From positions 1-38,510 of the forward strand of contig USHA01000009.1 of assembly GCA_900554325.1 (NCBI GenBank): 38,510 bases of DNA, given 5' to 3'. Below the pieces are notes generated by a model, which saw nothing but the letters and a program-made list of their open reading frames with translations, made no database searches and was not told the origin of the DNA. Positions 1 to 7,220 of the stretch are shown here, piece after piece (the stretch's first letter is position 1; each line of letters begins with the position of its first letter). This DNA is from an uncultured Collinsella sp. Lineage in GTDB: Bacteria > Actinomycetota > Coriobacteriia > Coriobacteriales > Coriobacteriaceae. A program made the position numbers and the translations under genes.

Positions 1-50
1 GTTTTAAACCGGGCTCGAACAAACACGCCTATTGACAATGGCTTTCTCAT

Positions 51-80
51 ATTAAAAGGGCCGGTTGCAGCCGGCCCTTT
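51..80 (-). terminator. Intrinsic terminator, minus strand
   Basis: A perfect 10-bp stem (AAAGGGCCGG at 55-64 and CCGGCCCTTT at 71-80) encloses a 6-nt loop. Read on the minus strand it is followed by TTTTAAT. It could end read-through from the operon ending at 559, or an unseen RNA between the two. Confidence 0.65.
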
Positions 81-221
81 AGACGATAGCACCTGCGTTG
101 CCCGCGTCTCCAAAGTTGACCGACTGAGGAGCGGGTTCCGCGGCACAACCTGATTTTACCCAGCGAAGAGGCTCTTTTGCAGTCGCTCCACCGTTTATTT
201 ACATCTACCGCCATCGGCATA

Positions 222-274
222 CAAAAGAGCCGGAGGGTTACATATAGGCAAGAAAACCTTAGCTCCTCCGGCTC
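222..274 (-). terminator. Long-loop hairpin with U-tract, minus strand
   Basis: The arms GAGCCGGAGG (227-236) and CCTCCGGCTC (265-274) pair perfectly over 10 bp around a 28-nt loop. On the minus strand the stem is followed by TTTTGT. It is probably a terminator for the immunity-gene transcript, although the loop is long for a simple one. Confidence 0.55.
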
Positions 275-499
275 AGTTTCAGCTTAGCACATTGAGGTGA
301 ACTAAGCGGCAGACGCGCATCTCGGGGATACGTAAGTAGACGCTAACAAGAGTAATAAGCGGCTTAAAGATACGGACCATCTCACAGGTACGGCACCGAC
401 GTGTTTCTCATACCGCTGCACCCAACAATCCCTCATTCGCAACAATATTCTGCCGCGACATTGAAAACTCCTGCACGGCCCGCCTAATCGAAAGAGCAG

Positions 500-524
500 A
501 GCCCGGCGGCTGACGCCTCGGGCT
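500..524 (-). terminator. Imperfect hairpin 35 nt after the immunity gene
   Basis: AGCCCG pairs with CGGGCT, and an inner GCG pairs with CGC past a 2-nt bulge. The minus-strand 3' side reads CTGCTCTTTC, so the U-tract is poor. It may be a weak terminator or an mRNA-stabilising hairpin. Confidence 0.3.
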
Positions 525-558
525 AGGGTTACCCACCGATTGAACCCGCGTTCAGCCT

Positions 559-948
559 TTAGCGCTTAACGTATTCAAGAAGTGAATCGCAAACCACCAT
601 GTATCCGGACCCGGGAACGGAATAATAGACAACGCCATCCGCGTCCTGCCATGCGACGACGCCATCAACGCCCGTTCGCTCCAAGACATACCAAGCAGGA
701 TCAATGCCGGGGCGGTTTTCACGTTCCCTCCGCGTTGCGCCTACAACATCAAGCCTCGGCGATTTGCAGATACCCGTGAGCTCATGTCCGTTGACGCTGG
801 CGAAGGAGCAGCCCTCGAGGTAGCTTCTATACTCCTTTGCAAAGCTCAGGCCCAGCTTAGCCTCCGCCTCGTCAATCGCGCCGGAGTCAGCCGCGCCCAA
901 GCATCTGAAGTTCGGAAGCTCGGAAAGGCTCTGACATACGCTGCTCAT
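559..948 (-). CDS. SUKH (SMI1/KNR4) family immunity-like protein
   Basis: This is a 129-residue cytosolic protein with no signal peptide. Residues about 25-45 (AIDEAEAKLGLSFAKEYRSY) match the characteristic opening helix of the SMI1/KNR4 (SUKH) fold, in which an acidic helix is followed by a G-L/I-x-F/L-P-like stretch and then Y-x-x-x-L. The family is known mainly as immunity proteins that bind and block nuclease toxins of polymorphic toxin systems. The gene lies 12 nt downstream of the LHH-nuclease lipoprotein gene on the same strand, with a GAGGTG-type Shine-Dalgarno in that gap. This toxin-then-immunity order is the usual one. The specific neutralisation is inferred; the family call is fairly secure from the motif and its context. 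Confidence 0.8.
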   Translation of the reverse strand: MSSVCQSLSELPNFRCLGAADSGAIDEAEAKLGLSFAKEYRSYLEGCSFASVNGHELTGICKSPRLDVVGATRRERENRPGIDPAWYVLERTGVDGVVAWQDADGVVYYSVPGSGYMVVCDSLLEYVKR

Positions 949-960
949 CCCAACACCTCG

Positions 961-2169
961 CTATTCCAGCACCTGCGCCATGTACTCCCAGAAGGCTTTC
1001 CTCTGGGCGTCCCAGTTGTTCCCATCGGCGTGCACATCGGACTTCGTCAACTTATGCCAAATCTTCGAGTTCCCTCCAAGCCTATGCTCCTCCTGCGTAA
1101 GGATCGCCAGCGTCGATTCGACCTGCTGCCCGATATGGTGGAGTTCATAAGCCTCACCAGTGGCGGGATCGAGTGCCGCCAGGCCCTCCTTCATCCTCTC
1201 AAGGTTCGTGTGCCCCATCTCATCAGTAAAGGTGAGATCGATATCGCGAATAAGAGCTGTCTTGCCGTTGACCATCTTGGGGGTAAGCCCTGCGATTTTG
1301 ATAATCTCGTACTGATCCATGTCGTTAAATTGCTTGAGGACATCGAGCGGGAGCCCAGACTCCTTCTGAATTGTCGCAACCTGGTTCATCGTCAAACCAC
1401 CGGTGGTGGCGCCCCTTAAAGCTTGGGTCTTCCCGGCGCCTCCGCACAGCGCACCACCAATCGCACCCCACATGAAGCCTTCGCTGCCGCTAAAGGCCCC
1501 GGCCTTCAGAGCCTCATCCATGTCACCCGTCTCGATGCCCTTGAAGATGGCAGCAGAAGCGCCGCTGATGGCGCCGGAGGACAGCGCGACCACGGCTCCG
1601 GACTTGGCCGAGACAGCAAATATCACGCTTGCAGCAGGCGCCCCGGCGGCGCCGGTAACAGCGGATACCGTGACGCACACAAGGATGACCCCCGTGCCGA
1701 CAGCGATGTTCCTCACCACCTGGTCGTAGGTGTCATCGTAGTCCTCGAATGCCTTGACAGCGGTCTGGCCGTCTTCACCGAGCGTGAAGACGTAGCGCTC
1801 ACCGCCGAAGGCTTCTTCAAGATCCGCAAGCGTATAACCAAAGTAGATGTTCGACTGAGTGTTGTAGGAGAGCTCCTCAAGATATTCTTTCGAGACATAG
1901 GTTGTCTGAACGTTCTCGACGTAGTACTCGTCGGAATCAATCTTCTGGACAAGGCCAGAATATACGGCGTCCGCCACGTAGCGCTGAAGATCAGGGTCGG
2001 AAAGGGCCTCGAACTCGAGGCCTGCCGTCTGAATGGCGGCGACCTTATTCACCGATCCGGATGCTCCCACGCCAGACGACCCTCTGGACTGCTCAGTAGA
2101 GGACGCGCATCCCGGAAGCCCGGACACCACCATCACGATGACGAGCATCAGGGTAATGGCTCGCCTCAT
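961..2169 (-). CDS. Lipoprotein with C-terminal LHH-family nuclease toxin domain
   Basis: This is a 402-residue predicted lipoprotein. Residues 1-20 form a signal peptide with basic N-terminus, hydrophobic core and LPGC lipobox, with Cys21 as the acylated residue. A glycine/alanine-rich hydrophobic region (about 152-245) resembles the pretoxin or translocation regions of polymorphic toxins. The last 100 residues carry E-L-H-H (342-345), then EEHRLGGNSKIWH (from about 360) and a W-rich end. This pattern fits the LHH nucleases of the HNH/endonuclease VII superfamily (Pfam LHH), where the paired histidines are catalytic. The start overlaps the upstream surface-protein stop by 4 bp (ATGA), indicating translational coupling. 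The SUKH gene follows after 12 nt. A nuclease on a lipid-anchored exported protein suggests an interbacterial toxin that must be released or transferred. The nuclease call is from motifs only. Confidence 0.8.
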   Translation of the reverse strand: MRRAITLMLVIVMVVSGLPGCASSTEQSRGSSGVGASGSVNKVAAIQTAGLEFEALSDPDLQRYVADAVYSGLVQKIDSDEYYVENVQTTYVSKEYLEELSYNTQSNIYFGYTLADLEEAFGGERYVFTLGEDGQTAVKAFEDYDDTYDQVVRNIAVGTGVILVCVTVSAVTGAAGAPAASVIFAVSAKSGAVVALSSGAISGASAAIFKGIETGDMDEALKAGAFSGSEGFMWGAIGGALCGGAGKTQALRGATTGGLTMNQVATIQKESGLPLDVLKQFNDMDQYEIIKIAGLTPKMVNGKTALIRDIDLTFTDEMGHTNLERMKEGLAALDPATGEAYELHHIGQQVESTLAILTQEEHRLGGNSKIWHKLTKSDVHADGNNWDAQRKAFWEYMAQVLE

Positions 2170-3434
2170 CGCCCACCACTGCCTTCCTCGCCATCGAGAT
2201 CTGTATCGGGCACAGCGAGCCCAGATTCGCTGGAAGCACCGGCAGCAGCCATCTTCTTACGCCGGGCTATCAAGATGGACGCGAAGATAAGGACGGCGGC
2301 CACGGCAAACAGAGCAAGAACGGGGCCGCCCATGCCGGCGATGCCCCCGTTCTTGCCAGAACTCTCATTGGCCGCGGTATCGGTCTTTTTCGAGGCGCGC
2401 TTGAGCGTTCCATCGTCCGCGACGGTCGTTCCCTCCGCAATCTGTCGTTGAGCCTCGGCAAGTGTCATGTTGTTGGCGACCGAAGCCTTCATGGCATCGT
2501 TGGTACCCACATAGATTCTCTTGGTCGTGGCCTCCTCACCCGTATTGGGGTTCTTCACGGTCACCGTGTAAATGCCCTCGTCTTCGAACACCGCACCGTC
2601 GGTCGCCGTCTTGTTGAAGCGCACGTCCTCGGTAAGGCCATCGCCGGTGCTGTCGAGAACCTCCCTCTTCACACTCACGTCAAGATAGTGTGACCCAGCC
2701 ATGTCAATCCGGAAGCCACTCGAGGTGACTGAGCCGTTGAACAACTCGTCATTCGTCGCAGTGTCGAAGAGGAACATCATGGTGTTGCTGTTGCGCACCT
2801 TGAACTTGAAGAAGATGCGATAGTTGTTGTAAGCCGGCCTGAACGGCAGGAGGCCTGGCGACTCGATCTCGTAGTCGAGAGCCACCTCGTAATCGCCCTC
2901 CTCATACATGTCGATATGGGTGTTGGCGCCGACTTCTATGCTCGAAAGGTATTCAGTGCTGACGGTGGGCTCGGTTGAGGCGTTCTGGTAATCGGTATGC
3001 TTGGTTATGAGGGTACCGTGACCGAAATCAGTCTTGGGAATGCCGAAATACTCGTCGTACCCGTTTTCGTCGCCGGAGATTTTTCTTTTATTGTCCCCGT
3101 TCAGGGAATCGATATTCTGATTGAGCTGAAAGCTGAGCTCAACCTGATCGCCACTGTTTTTAAGAAACACAGGAACATCGTCGCCCGCTCTGCTCGTGAA
3201 GCCGCTGACGACGAACCTGCCGAGCTTCCATCCGAAGTGGGGGTCGCCCTCTTTGATGCTATTGGATTCCGAATAGCCATTGTCCAGGCCCGTGTTAACA
3301 ACCTTGTCATAGTAGTACTTGTTGTCCTTGGAACCGTTGCTGCTTGAATCATCCGCCAGTGTGATTGTGGGCAATGCAACCGATAGAGCAGCGACGGCGC
3401 ACAGCACAGCAAGCAACGCACGTTTTATTCTCAT
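2166..3434 (-). CDS. Membrane-anchored surface protein of the toxin operon
   Basis: This 422-residue protein has a signal peptide (1-27, cleavage likely after T-L-A27), an extracytoplasmic beta-rich region, an Ig-like segment (about 245-315), a lower-complexity linker (about 325-365), one transmembrane helix (about 369-390) followed by RRKK, and a 28-residue acidic/Ser-rich cytoplasmic tail. There is no LPXTG motif, so it is held by the membrane helix and not by sortase. The start is supported by TAGGAG seven bases upstream and a TATAAT-type promoter. Its stop overlaps the nuclease lipoprotein start by 4 bp, so the two are co-translated. I recall similar proteins next to lipoprotein toxins in Firmicutes but cannot verify this here. 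Its role, such as presentation, export or adhesion, is unknown. Confidence 0.75.
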   Translation of the reverse strand: MRIKRALLAVLCAVAALSVALPTITLADDSSSNGSKDNKYYYDKVVNTGLDNGYSESNSIKEGDPHFGWKLGRFVVSGFTSRAGDDVPVFLKNSGDQVELSFQLNQNIDSLNGDNKRKISGDENGYDEYFGIPKTDFGHGTLITKHTDYQNASTEPTVSTEYLSSIEVGANTHIDMYEEGDYEVALDYEIESPGLLPFRPAYNNYRIFFKFKVRNSNTMMFLFDTATNDELFNGSVTSSGFRIDMAGSHYLDVSVKREVLDSTGDGLTEDVRFNKTATDGAVFEDEGIYTVTVKNPNTGEEATTKRIYVGTNDAMKASVANNMTLAEAQRQIAEGTTVADDGTLKRASKKTDTAANESSGKNGGIAGMGGPVLALFAVAAVLIFASILIARRKKMAAAGASSESGLAVPDTDLDGEEGSGGR

Positions 3435-3471
3435 TCAAGCGCTCCTAGCACCCGTTTCGACAATAAATGTC

Positions 3472-3477
3472 ATTATA
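3472..3477 (-). promoter_or_regulatory. -10 element of the surface protein/toxin/immunity operon
   Basis: The minus strand reads TATAAT, a consensus -10, 37 bases upstream of the start codon at 3434. The region 17 nt further upstream (TTCGAT) is a poor -35. Transcription would begin near 3465, leaving a leader of about 30 nt with a good Shine-Dalgarno (TAGGAG). Confidence 0.55.
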
Positions 3478-3663
3478 CAGAACGCTACTAACGCATCGAA
3501 AGGGTGAGGGAGACGGCGGCCGAATAATACCGAGCCCCTGATTACCAACTAGACCGACACTGCCCCAAACACAAATCAATAAATCAGACGCGTAAAATGG
3601 GACCGAGCGATTACGACGCGATAATCGAAACGATGAGGTCTTATAAAGGAGCCGCGGCATCAA

Positions 3664-3930
3664 ATGGGAAAAGCTGTAGACTATGACTCCTTTGGGGTCG
3701 ACGACCGACCTGATAGGCTCTCCAACGTTCCCGATGAGGCTCTCGAGGCTCTGCTCGAGGAAGAGCGAGAAAAACCCGCCGAAAACGTGGGAAGAGGCAT
3801 GGAAGCGCAGTATCGACTGGGAAATCGAGCACGGCGTCAGGAGCGTCAATGGCTAGGAACGACCACCGCGCTATCGTCTGCCGCATACTCCCAAAACGAT
3901 GATATGCTGAACCAGCTGAAAAGGAGCTGA
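3664..3930 (+). CDS. Small acidic hypothetical protein
   Basis: This is an 88-residue protein that I do not recognise. It is charged, with an acidic helical stretch (PDEALEALLEEEREKPAENV, about 23-43) and a basic patch after it, and has no signal peptide or membrane segment. AAAGGAG lies 12 nt upstream of the ATG, a long but usable spacing. Its stop is separated by one base from the ATG of the next gene, whose Shine-Dalgarno (AAGGAG) lies inside the end of this gene. That tight packing is the main argument that both are genuine. The gene diverges from the toxin operon promoter. It might be a small toxin-antitoxin or regulatory partner, but nothing in the sequence proves it. Confidence 0.55.
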   Translation: MGKAVDYDSFGVDDRPDRLSNVPDEALEALLEEEREKPAENVGRGMEAQYRLGNRARRQERQWLGTTTALSSAAYSQNDDMLNQLKRS

Positions 3931-3931
3931 G

Positions 3932-4114
3932 ATGTACATCTACCTCAGCAAGGAGGACAGCGCGAAGCTGGACCGCCTTATGCGTGAGTATGAGCAGACC
4001 TTCCATGAGAGGTGCTACGCCTACTGCATGAGCGACCCTATCGCCGAAATAGAGAAGTGTTTGAAGACCGGTAAGCCATCCAAGATTAAGCCCGAGCCCG
4101 GAGCGGTCTACTAG
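3932..4114 (+). CDS. Small hypothetical protein (60 aa)
   Basis: This 60-residue protein starts with ATG five bases after a strong AAGGAG and one base after the stop of the preceding small gene, so the two form an operon. Residues 5-27 form a likely amphipathic helix (S-K-E-D-S-A-K-L-D-R-L-M), then C-Y-A-Y-C, then another short helix, and a Lys/Pro-rich tail (TGKPSKIKPEPGA). There is no signal peptide. I do not recognise a family. A second antitoxin- or regulator-like protein is possible, but a remnant of a longer accessory gene cannot be excluded. It ends 223 nt before the convergent zinc-ribbon gene. Confidence 0.55.
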   Translation: MYIYLSKEDSAKLDRLMREYEQTFHERCYAYCMSDPIAEIEKCLKTGKPSKIKPEPGAVY

Positions 4115-4259
4115 AGCAGCTTCAGAGTCCCTCTTATTTTGATGCCGCCACCGTGGGCAGACAATTTTAGAAGACCTCGACAAGCATAATATTGCTCAAC
4201 GCTAACGCTCCGAGCGAGGGCATTTAATGAAGTGCCCGGCACTTCCACGCAGCGCAAAA

Positions 4260-4295
4260 ACGGGGGCAGTTCGCACTCCCGCGAGCTGCCCCCGT
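4260..4295 (-). terminator. Terminator of the zinc-ribbon protein gene
   Basis: ACGGGGGCAG (4260-4269) pairs perfectly with CTGCCCCCGT (4286-4295) around a 16-nt loop. On the minus strand it is followed by TTTTTG. It lies 43 nt after the zinc-ribbon stop codon. Confidence 0.85.
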
Positions 4296-4337
4296 AACCT
4301 CGGCTTTCGCGTCGCAGTGCCAACCGGCACCGCTCCC

Positions 4338-5675
4338 CTACTTTCCAAAGATCGCAGCGAACAATCCTTTGCGCTTGGGCTTTTCCTCTCGGTAGGAGCC
4401 CTCGACTGCGGCTGCCACCTGGCGCGGTTGCTCGCCGCCTCCGCGGCGGACGATCTGGTATAGGAACGGCGATTTGACGTATTTGACCTCGATGGGCGTG
4501 GCGTGCACGGTGCTTTCACTCGACAGCATCACACTTGGATTGAGCGGCGCCACGATATGCGTCTCGCGCTTGTCGCTAAACACCACCGCGGCTGCGCGGC
4601 CCGTCTGACCGTTCACGGCAATTCGCACCTGCTCGCCATCACGATCATCCGACGCCGGGCGATCGACAAAGTAGACCGGCACCATCACCAGACCGTCCTT
4701 ATGCTTGCGAGCCTTGCGCGCCCACGTGCGGATGCTCTTTTTATTGAGCCCCAGGGTCGCCTCGGCATCGTTGCCCGCAACGTCGAGCGCCAGCCTGTCA
4801 ATGACCACCTGGTCCTTGGTGGACGCATCGACGGAGACGACGCGGAAGTCGCCTTCCTGCATGGCAGGATCGAACGGCCCCACCTTGGCAAAGTCCCACG
4901 GCTCCAAAATGCCCATAAGGCGAACGTCCAGGTAGTTGGCCCTGGGGTATGCCCAATCGAGCACCTCGTAGTACACCAGGGTCTCTTTGCTCAGGCCCTT
5001 GCCCGGGAAGGACGCCATCATACGCAGGTCCGCCAGCGCCACGGGGAAATAGAAGAGCATCATGTCGTTTTGAATCGCATCTTCTACATCGTGTCCGGCA
5101 AACGCGTCCGGATACTGGCGCACCAGTTGCAGCGCGTTGGCACGCGCCTGCTGTGGGGAAATCTCACACGGAATGCCCTGCTCTGGCACATACTCGGCAC
5201 CCACGCCCATGGTCAGGCGCTTGCTAAACGTGCCGGGTTTGAGCAAGTCGGCCACACCAATCTTGTTGCCGCACGACGGGCATTCAAATACACGCTGGGT
5301 GGACTCGCCCTCAAAGGACGCGCCGCAGAAGGGGCAGGGAATGCTCACGTGTGTGGCCTCTTGGAACTCCTGCGCGGTACCGCGGTCCTCCCACAGCAGA
5401 TGCTCAAGAACCGACTGATTGCGCCAGTGCGAATTGAAGAAATACCAGTCCGGGTCCTCCGGGCGCTCGAGCTGCGAGACATGCGTGAGCTTGAGCAGCC
5501 CGTCCACCACCGTCAGCGGCGTATGGCGAATGCCCAGGGCGCTCTTGGGCTCCCCCGCATCGGCCTCCCACGGAATGACTGTTCCGCAATAGGCACACTC
5601 AAAGCTGCGCTTTGCCTGGTGCGAGTACATAGGACCGCCGCAGTTTTGGCATTTAATGGCAAACATCTCGTCCAT
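4338..5675 (-). CDS. Double zinc-ribbon protein of unknown function
   Basis: This is a 445-residue soluble protein. It starts with a rubredoxin/TFIIB-like zinc ribbon (C9-x2-C12 and C27-x2-C30) and has a second ribbon at C114-x2-C117 and C132-x2-C135. About 230 residues without a recognised motif follow, then a beta-rich segment (about 345-405) and a basic, Ser/Lys-rich tail ending KRKGLFAAIFGK. The start at 5675 is chosen because AAAGGAGG lies nine bases upstream. A longer in-frame extension to 5870 has a low-complexity, non-conserved look and overlaps the divergent gene's upstream region. Zinc ribbons usually bind nucleic acid or proteins, but the role here is unknown. The gene is transcribed divergently from a cation diffusion facilitator and ends at its own terminator. 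Confidence 0.75.
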   Translation of the reverse strand: MDEMFAIKCQNCGGPMYSHQAKRSFECAYCGTVIPWEADAGEPKSALGIRHTPLTVVDGLLKLTHVSQLERPEDPDWYFFNSHWRNQSVLEHLLWEDRGTAQEFQEATHVSIPCPFCGASFEGESTQRVFECPSCGNKIGVADLLKPGTFSKRLTMGVGAEYVPEQGIPCEISPQQARANALQLVRQYPDAFAGHDVEDAIQNDMMLFYFPVALADLRMMASFPGKGLSKETLVYYEVLDWAYPRANYLDVRLMGILEPWDFAKVGPFDPAMQEGDFRVVSVDASTKDQVVIDRLALDVAGNDAEATLGLNKKSIRTWARKARKHKDGLVMVPVYFVDRPASDDRDGEQVRIAVNGQTGRAAAVVFSDKRETHIVAPLNPSVMLSSESTVHATPIEVKYVKSPFLYQIVRRGGGEQPRQVAAAVEGSYREEKPKRKGLFAAIFGK

Positions 5676-5703
5676 GGAAACGTCCTCCTTTGCACAGGGA
5701 CTG

Positions 5704-5722
5704 TCGACATTAAGTATGTCGA
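5704..5722. promoter_or_regulatory. Palindrome between zinc-ribbon and cation-efflux genes
   Basis: TCGACAT (5704-5710) and ATGTCGA (5716-5722) form a perfect 7-bp inverted repeat around TAAGT. The minus strand also offers TACTTAAT within it. It is 29 bases upstream of the zinc-ribbon start, a typical operator position, so it may bind a repressor. No regulator family can be named. Confidence 0.35.
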
Positions 5723-5928
5723 GCAAACAGACGCATGCCCATACCCATGTGGCCCAAAATTGGACGCTAGGACAAACGTTTAGGGGCGGCAGCGAAAATC
5801 CGCCGGCAGCCCGCCCCACGTCACTCGTTAGCGCAGGTAGACCATTACTGCATTTTCTGAACATTGGCACGCAATGCGACCGCTCGAGCTACACTATCCC
5901 CTTAACCATGATTGTGAGGAAGACCGTT

Positions 5929-7110
5929 ATGCTATTTGTAAATCAGCTGGTACATACGCTTGTTCCCGGCAGCGAAAGCGAGCCGGTCGATACCTCCTGC
6001 CGCACCAATGCTGGTTTTGCCGCAAGCCTCATCTGCATCGGCCTCAACATCACCCTGTGCCTGGCCAAGGGCATCGCGGGCTTGCTCGCCGGTTCCGTGT
6101 CGCTTGTCGCCGACGCCTTCAACAACCTCTCCGATGCCTCGAGCAACATCGCGAGCCTGCTCGGGTTCCGGCTTGCCAGTCGCCCGGCCGATGAAGGTCA
6201 CCCTTATGGCCATGGTCGCTACGAATACCTCGCCGGCCTGTTTGTCGCCGTCCTCGTTTGCGCCGTCGGCATCAACCTGGTGCTCGAATCCATCACCAAA
6301 ATCATCAAGCCCTCTCCCACCGCCTACACGTTCATTTCCGTTGCGGCGCTGGTCGCGTCCATGCTCGTCAAGTTCTGGATGGCCGCGTTCAACCGCGCGC
6401 TGGGCGACCGTATTGATTCCGAGACGCTCATCGCCACGGCGCAGGATTCCAAAAACGATGTCATCACCTCGGGCTCGGTCTTGGCGGCGGCGCTCATCTC
6501 ACAGACAACCGGCTTCGACCTCGACGGCTGGGCCGGCCTGGGCGTGGGCATTTTTATCTGCGTCAGTGGCATGGGCCTGGTGCGCGATGCCATCAGCCCG
6601 CTGCTGGGACAGGCGCCCGACCCCAAGCTGGTGCAGGAGATTCGCGACAAAATCATGTCCTATCCGCAAGTGCTAGGCACCCACGACCTCATGGTGCACG
6701 ACTACGGCCCCGGTCGCCAGTTTGCCAGCGCACACGTGGAGATGCCCGGCGAGAGCGATGCGTTTGAGCACCACGAGATTCTGGACACCATCGAGCACGA
6801 TATCAAGCATCAAATGGGCATCGATATTACGCTGCACTGCGACCCCATCGCGACAACCGGCGACGACCTGCGCGGCTGGGTCAAGCGCGGCATCATGCAG
6901 ATCGACCCCGCACTTTCCATCCACGACCTGCACGAGCACGACGGCTTCGTCTCGTTTGACCTGGTGCGCCCCGACGGTTTTGACATATCCGACGAGGAGC
7001 TGCTGGAACTCGTCACGCGCATCGTGCACGAGCGCCGGCCCGACGCCTCGTGCGTCGTCACGTTTGACTCGGGTTTTAGCTCGCCCGAGCGCCCGGCCGA
7101 GCAACTGTAA
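5929..7110 (+). CDS. Cation diffusion facilitator family transporter
   Basis: This 393-residue inner-membrane divalent-cation/proton antiporter probably exports Zn, Mn or Fe. Several transmembrane helices lie between about residues 28 and 225. Metal-site residues are visible as D62-x6-D69 in helix 2 (VADAFNNLSDA) and D173-x3-D177 in helix 5 (AQDSKNDV). The HPYGHGRYEY loop (91-100) is typical of the family. Residues after about 225 form the cytoplasmic ferredoxin-like dimerisation domain, extended here by a second domain-sized segment (about 300-393). The start at 5929 is chosen for GAGGA eight bases upstream; the frame stays open to 5656 but that part overlaps the divergent zinc-ribbon gene. 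An ATG at 5908 is the alternative. Metal specificity cannot be read from the sequence. Confidence 0.9.
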   Translation: MLFVNQLVHTLVPGSESEPVDTSCRTNAGFAASLICIGLNITLCLAKGIAGLLAGSVSLVADAFNNLSDASSNIASLLGFRLASRPADEGHPYGHGRYEYLAGLFVAVLVCAVGINLVLESITKIIKPSPTAYTFISVAALVASMLVKFWMAAFNRALGDRIDSETLIATAQDSKNDVITSGSVLAAALISQTTGFDLDGWAGLGVGIFICVSGMGLVRDAISPLLGQAPDPKLVQEIRDKIMSYPQVLGTHDLMVHDYGPGRQFASAHVEMPGESDAFEHHEILDTIEHDIKHQMGIDITLHCDPIATTGDDLRGWVKRGIMQIDPALSIHDLHEHDGFVSFDLVRPDGFDISDEELLELVTRIVHERRPDASCVVTFDSGFSSPERPAEQL

Positions 7111-7118
7111 TCGACGGC

Positions 7119-7190
7119 AAAACGGGACGCAGGACCGCCGACCAGCGCGCACATGCGCCCGGTCACGCGACACTGCGTCCCGTTTTTGTT
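7119..7190. terminator. Bidirectional terminator between convergent genes
   Basis: AAAACGGGACGCAG (7119-7132) pairs perfectly with CTGCGTCCCGTTTT (7173-7186), a 14-bp stem. T-runs follow on the plus strand and on the minus strand. The 40-nt loop can fold further. It serves the cation transporter and the convergent gene at 7221. Confidence 0.85.
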
Positions 7191-7220
7191 TGCACCGCTA
7201 AGGCTCTAGCAGCTCAGCCG

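Larger units (their letters stand above)
1..558. other. Gene-free stretch downstream of the toxin/immunity operon
   Basis: I see no convincing coding region in these 558 bases. Read on the minus strand, which is the direction of the operon that ends at 559, the stretch holds three hairpins, annotated separately: an imperfect one at 500-524, a 10-bp stem with a 28-nt loop at 227-274, and a compact 10-bp stem at 55-80. I looked for tRNA, tmRNA, RNase P and 6S signatures and recognised none. The composition is more AT-rich than the core genes, which fits an accessory region. It could be a long 3' UTR, an unrecognised structured RNA or decayed cassette DNA. Confidence 0.5.

Noticed and set aside
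1400..1440. GGAGKT in the lipoprotein, resembling a P-loop
   Set aside because: It lies in a Gly/Ala-rich hydrophobic segment with no other ATPase motifs.
4230..4244. Perfect palindrome AAGTGCCCGGCACTT
   Set aside because: It lies between convergent genes with no promoter, and has no loop for a terminator; probably chance.
5656..5928. In-frame upstream extension of the cation transporter
   Set aside because: It overlaps the divergent zinc-ribbon gene and its promoter and lacks a Shine-Dalgarno; GAGGA at 5916-5920 supports the start at 5929.
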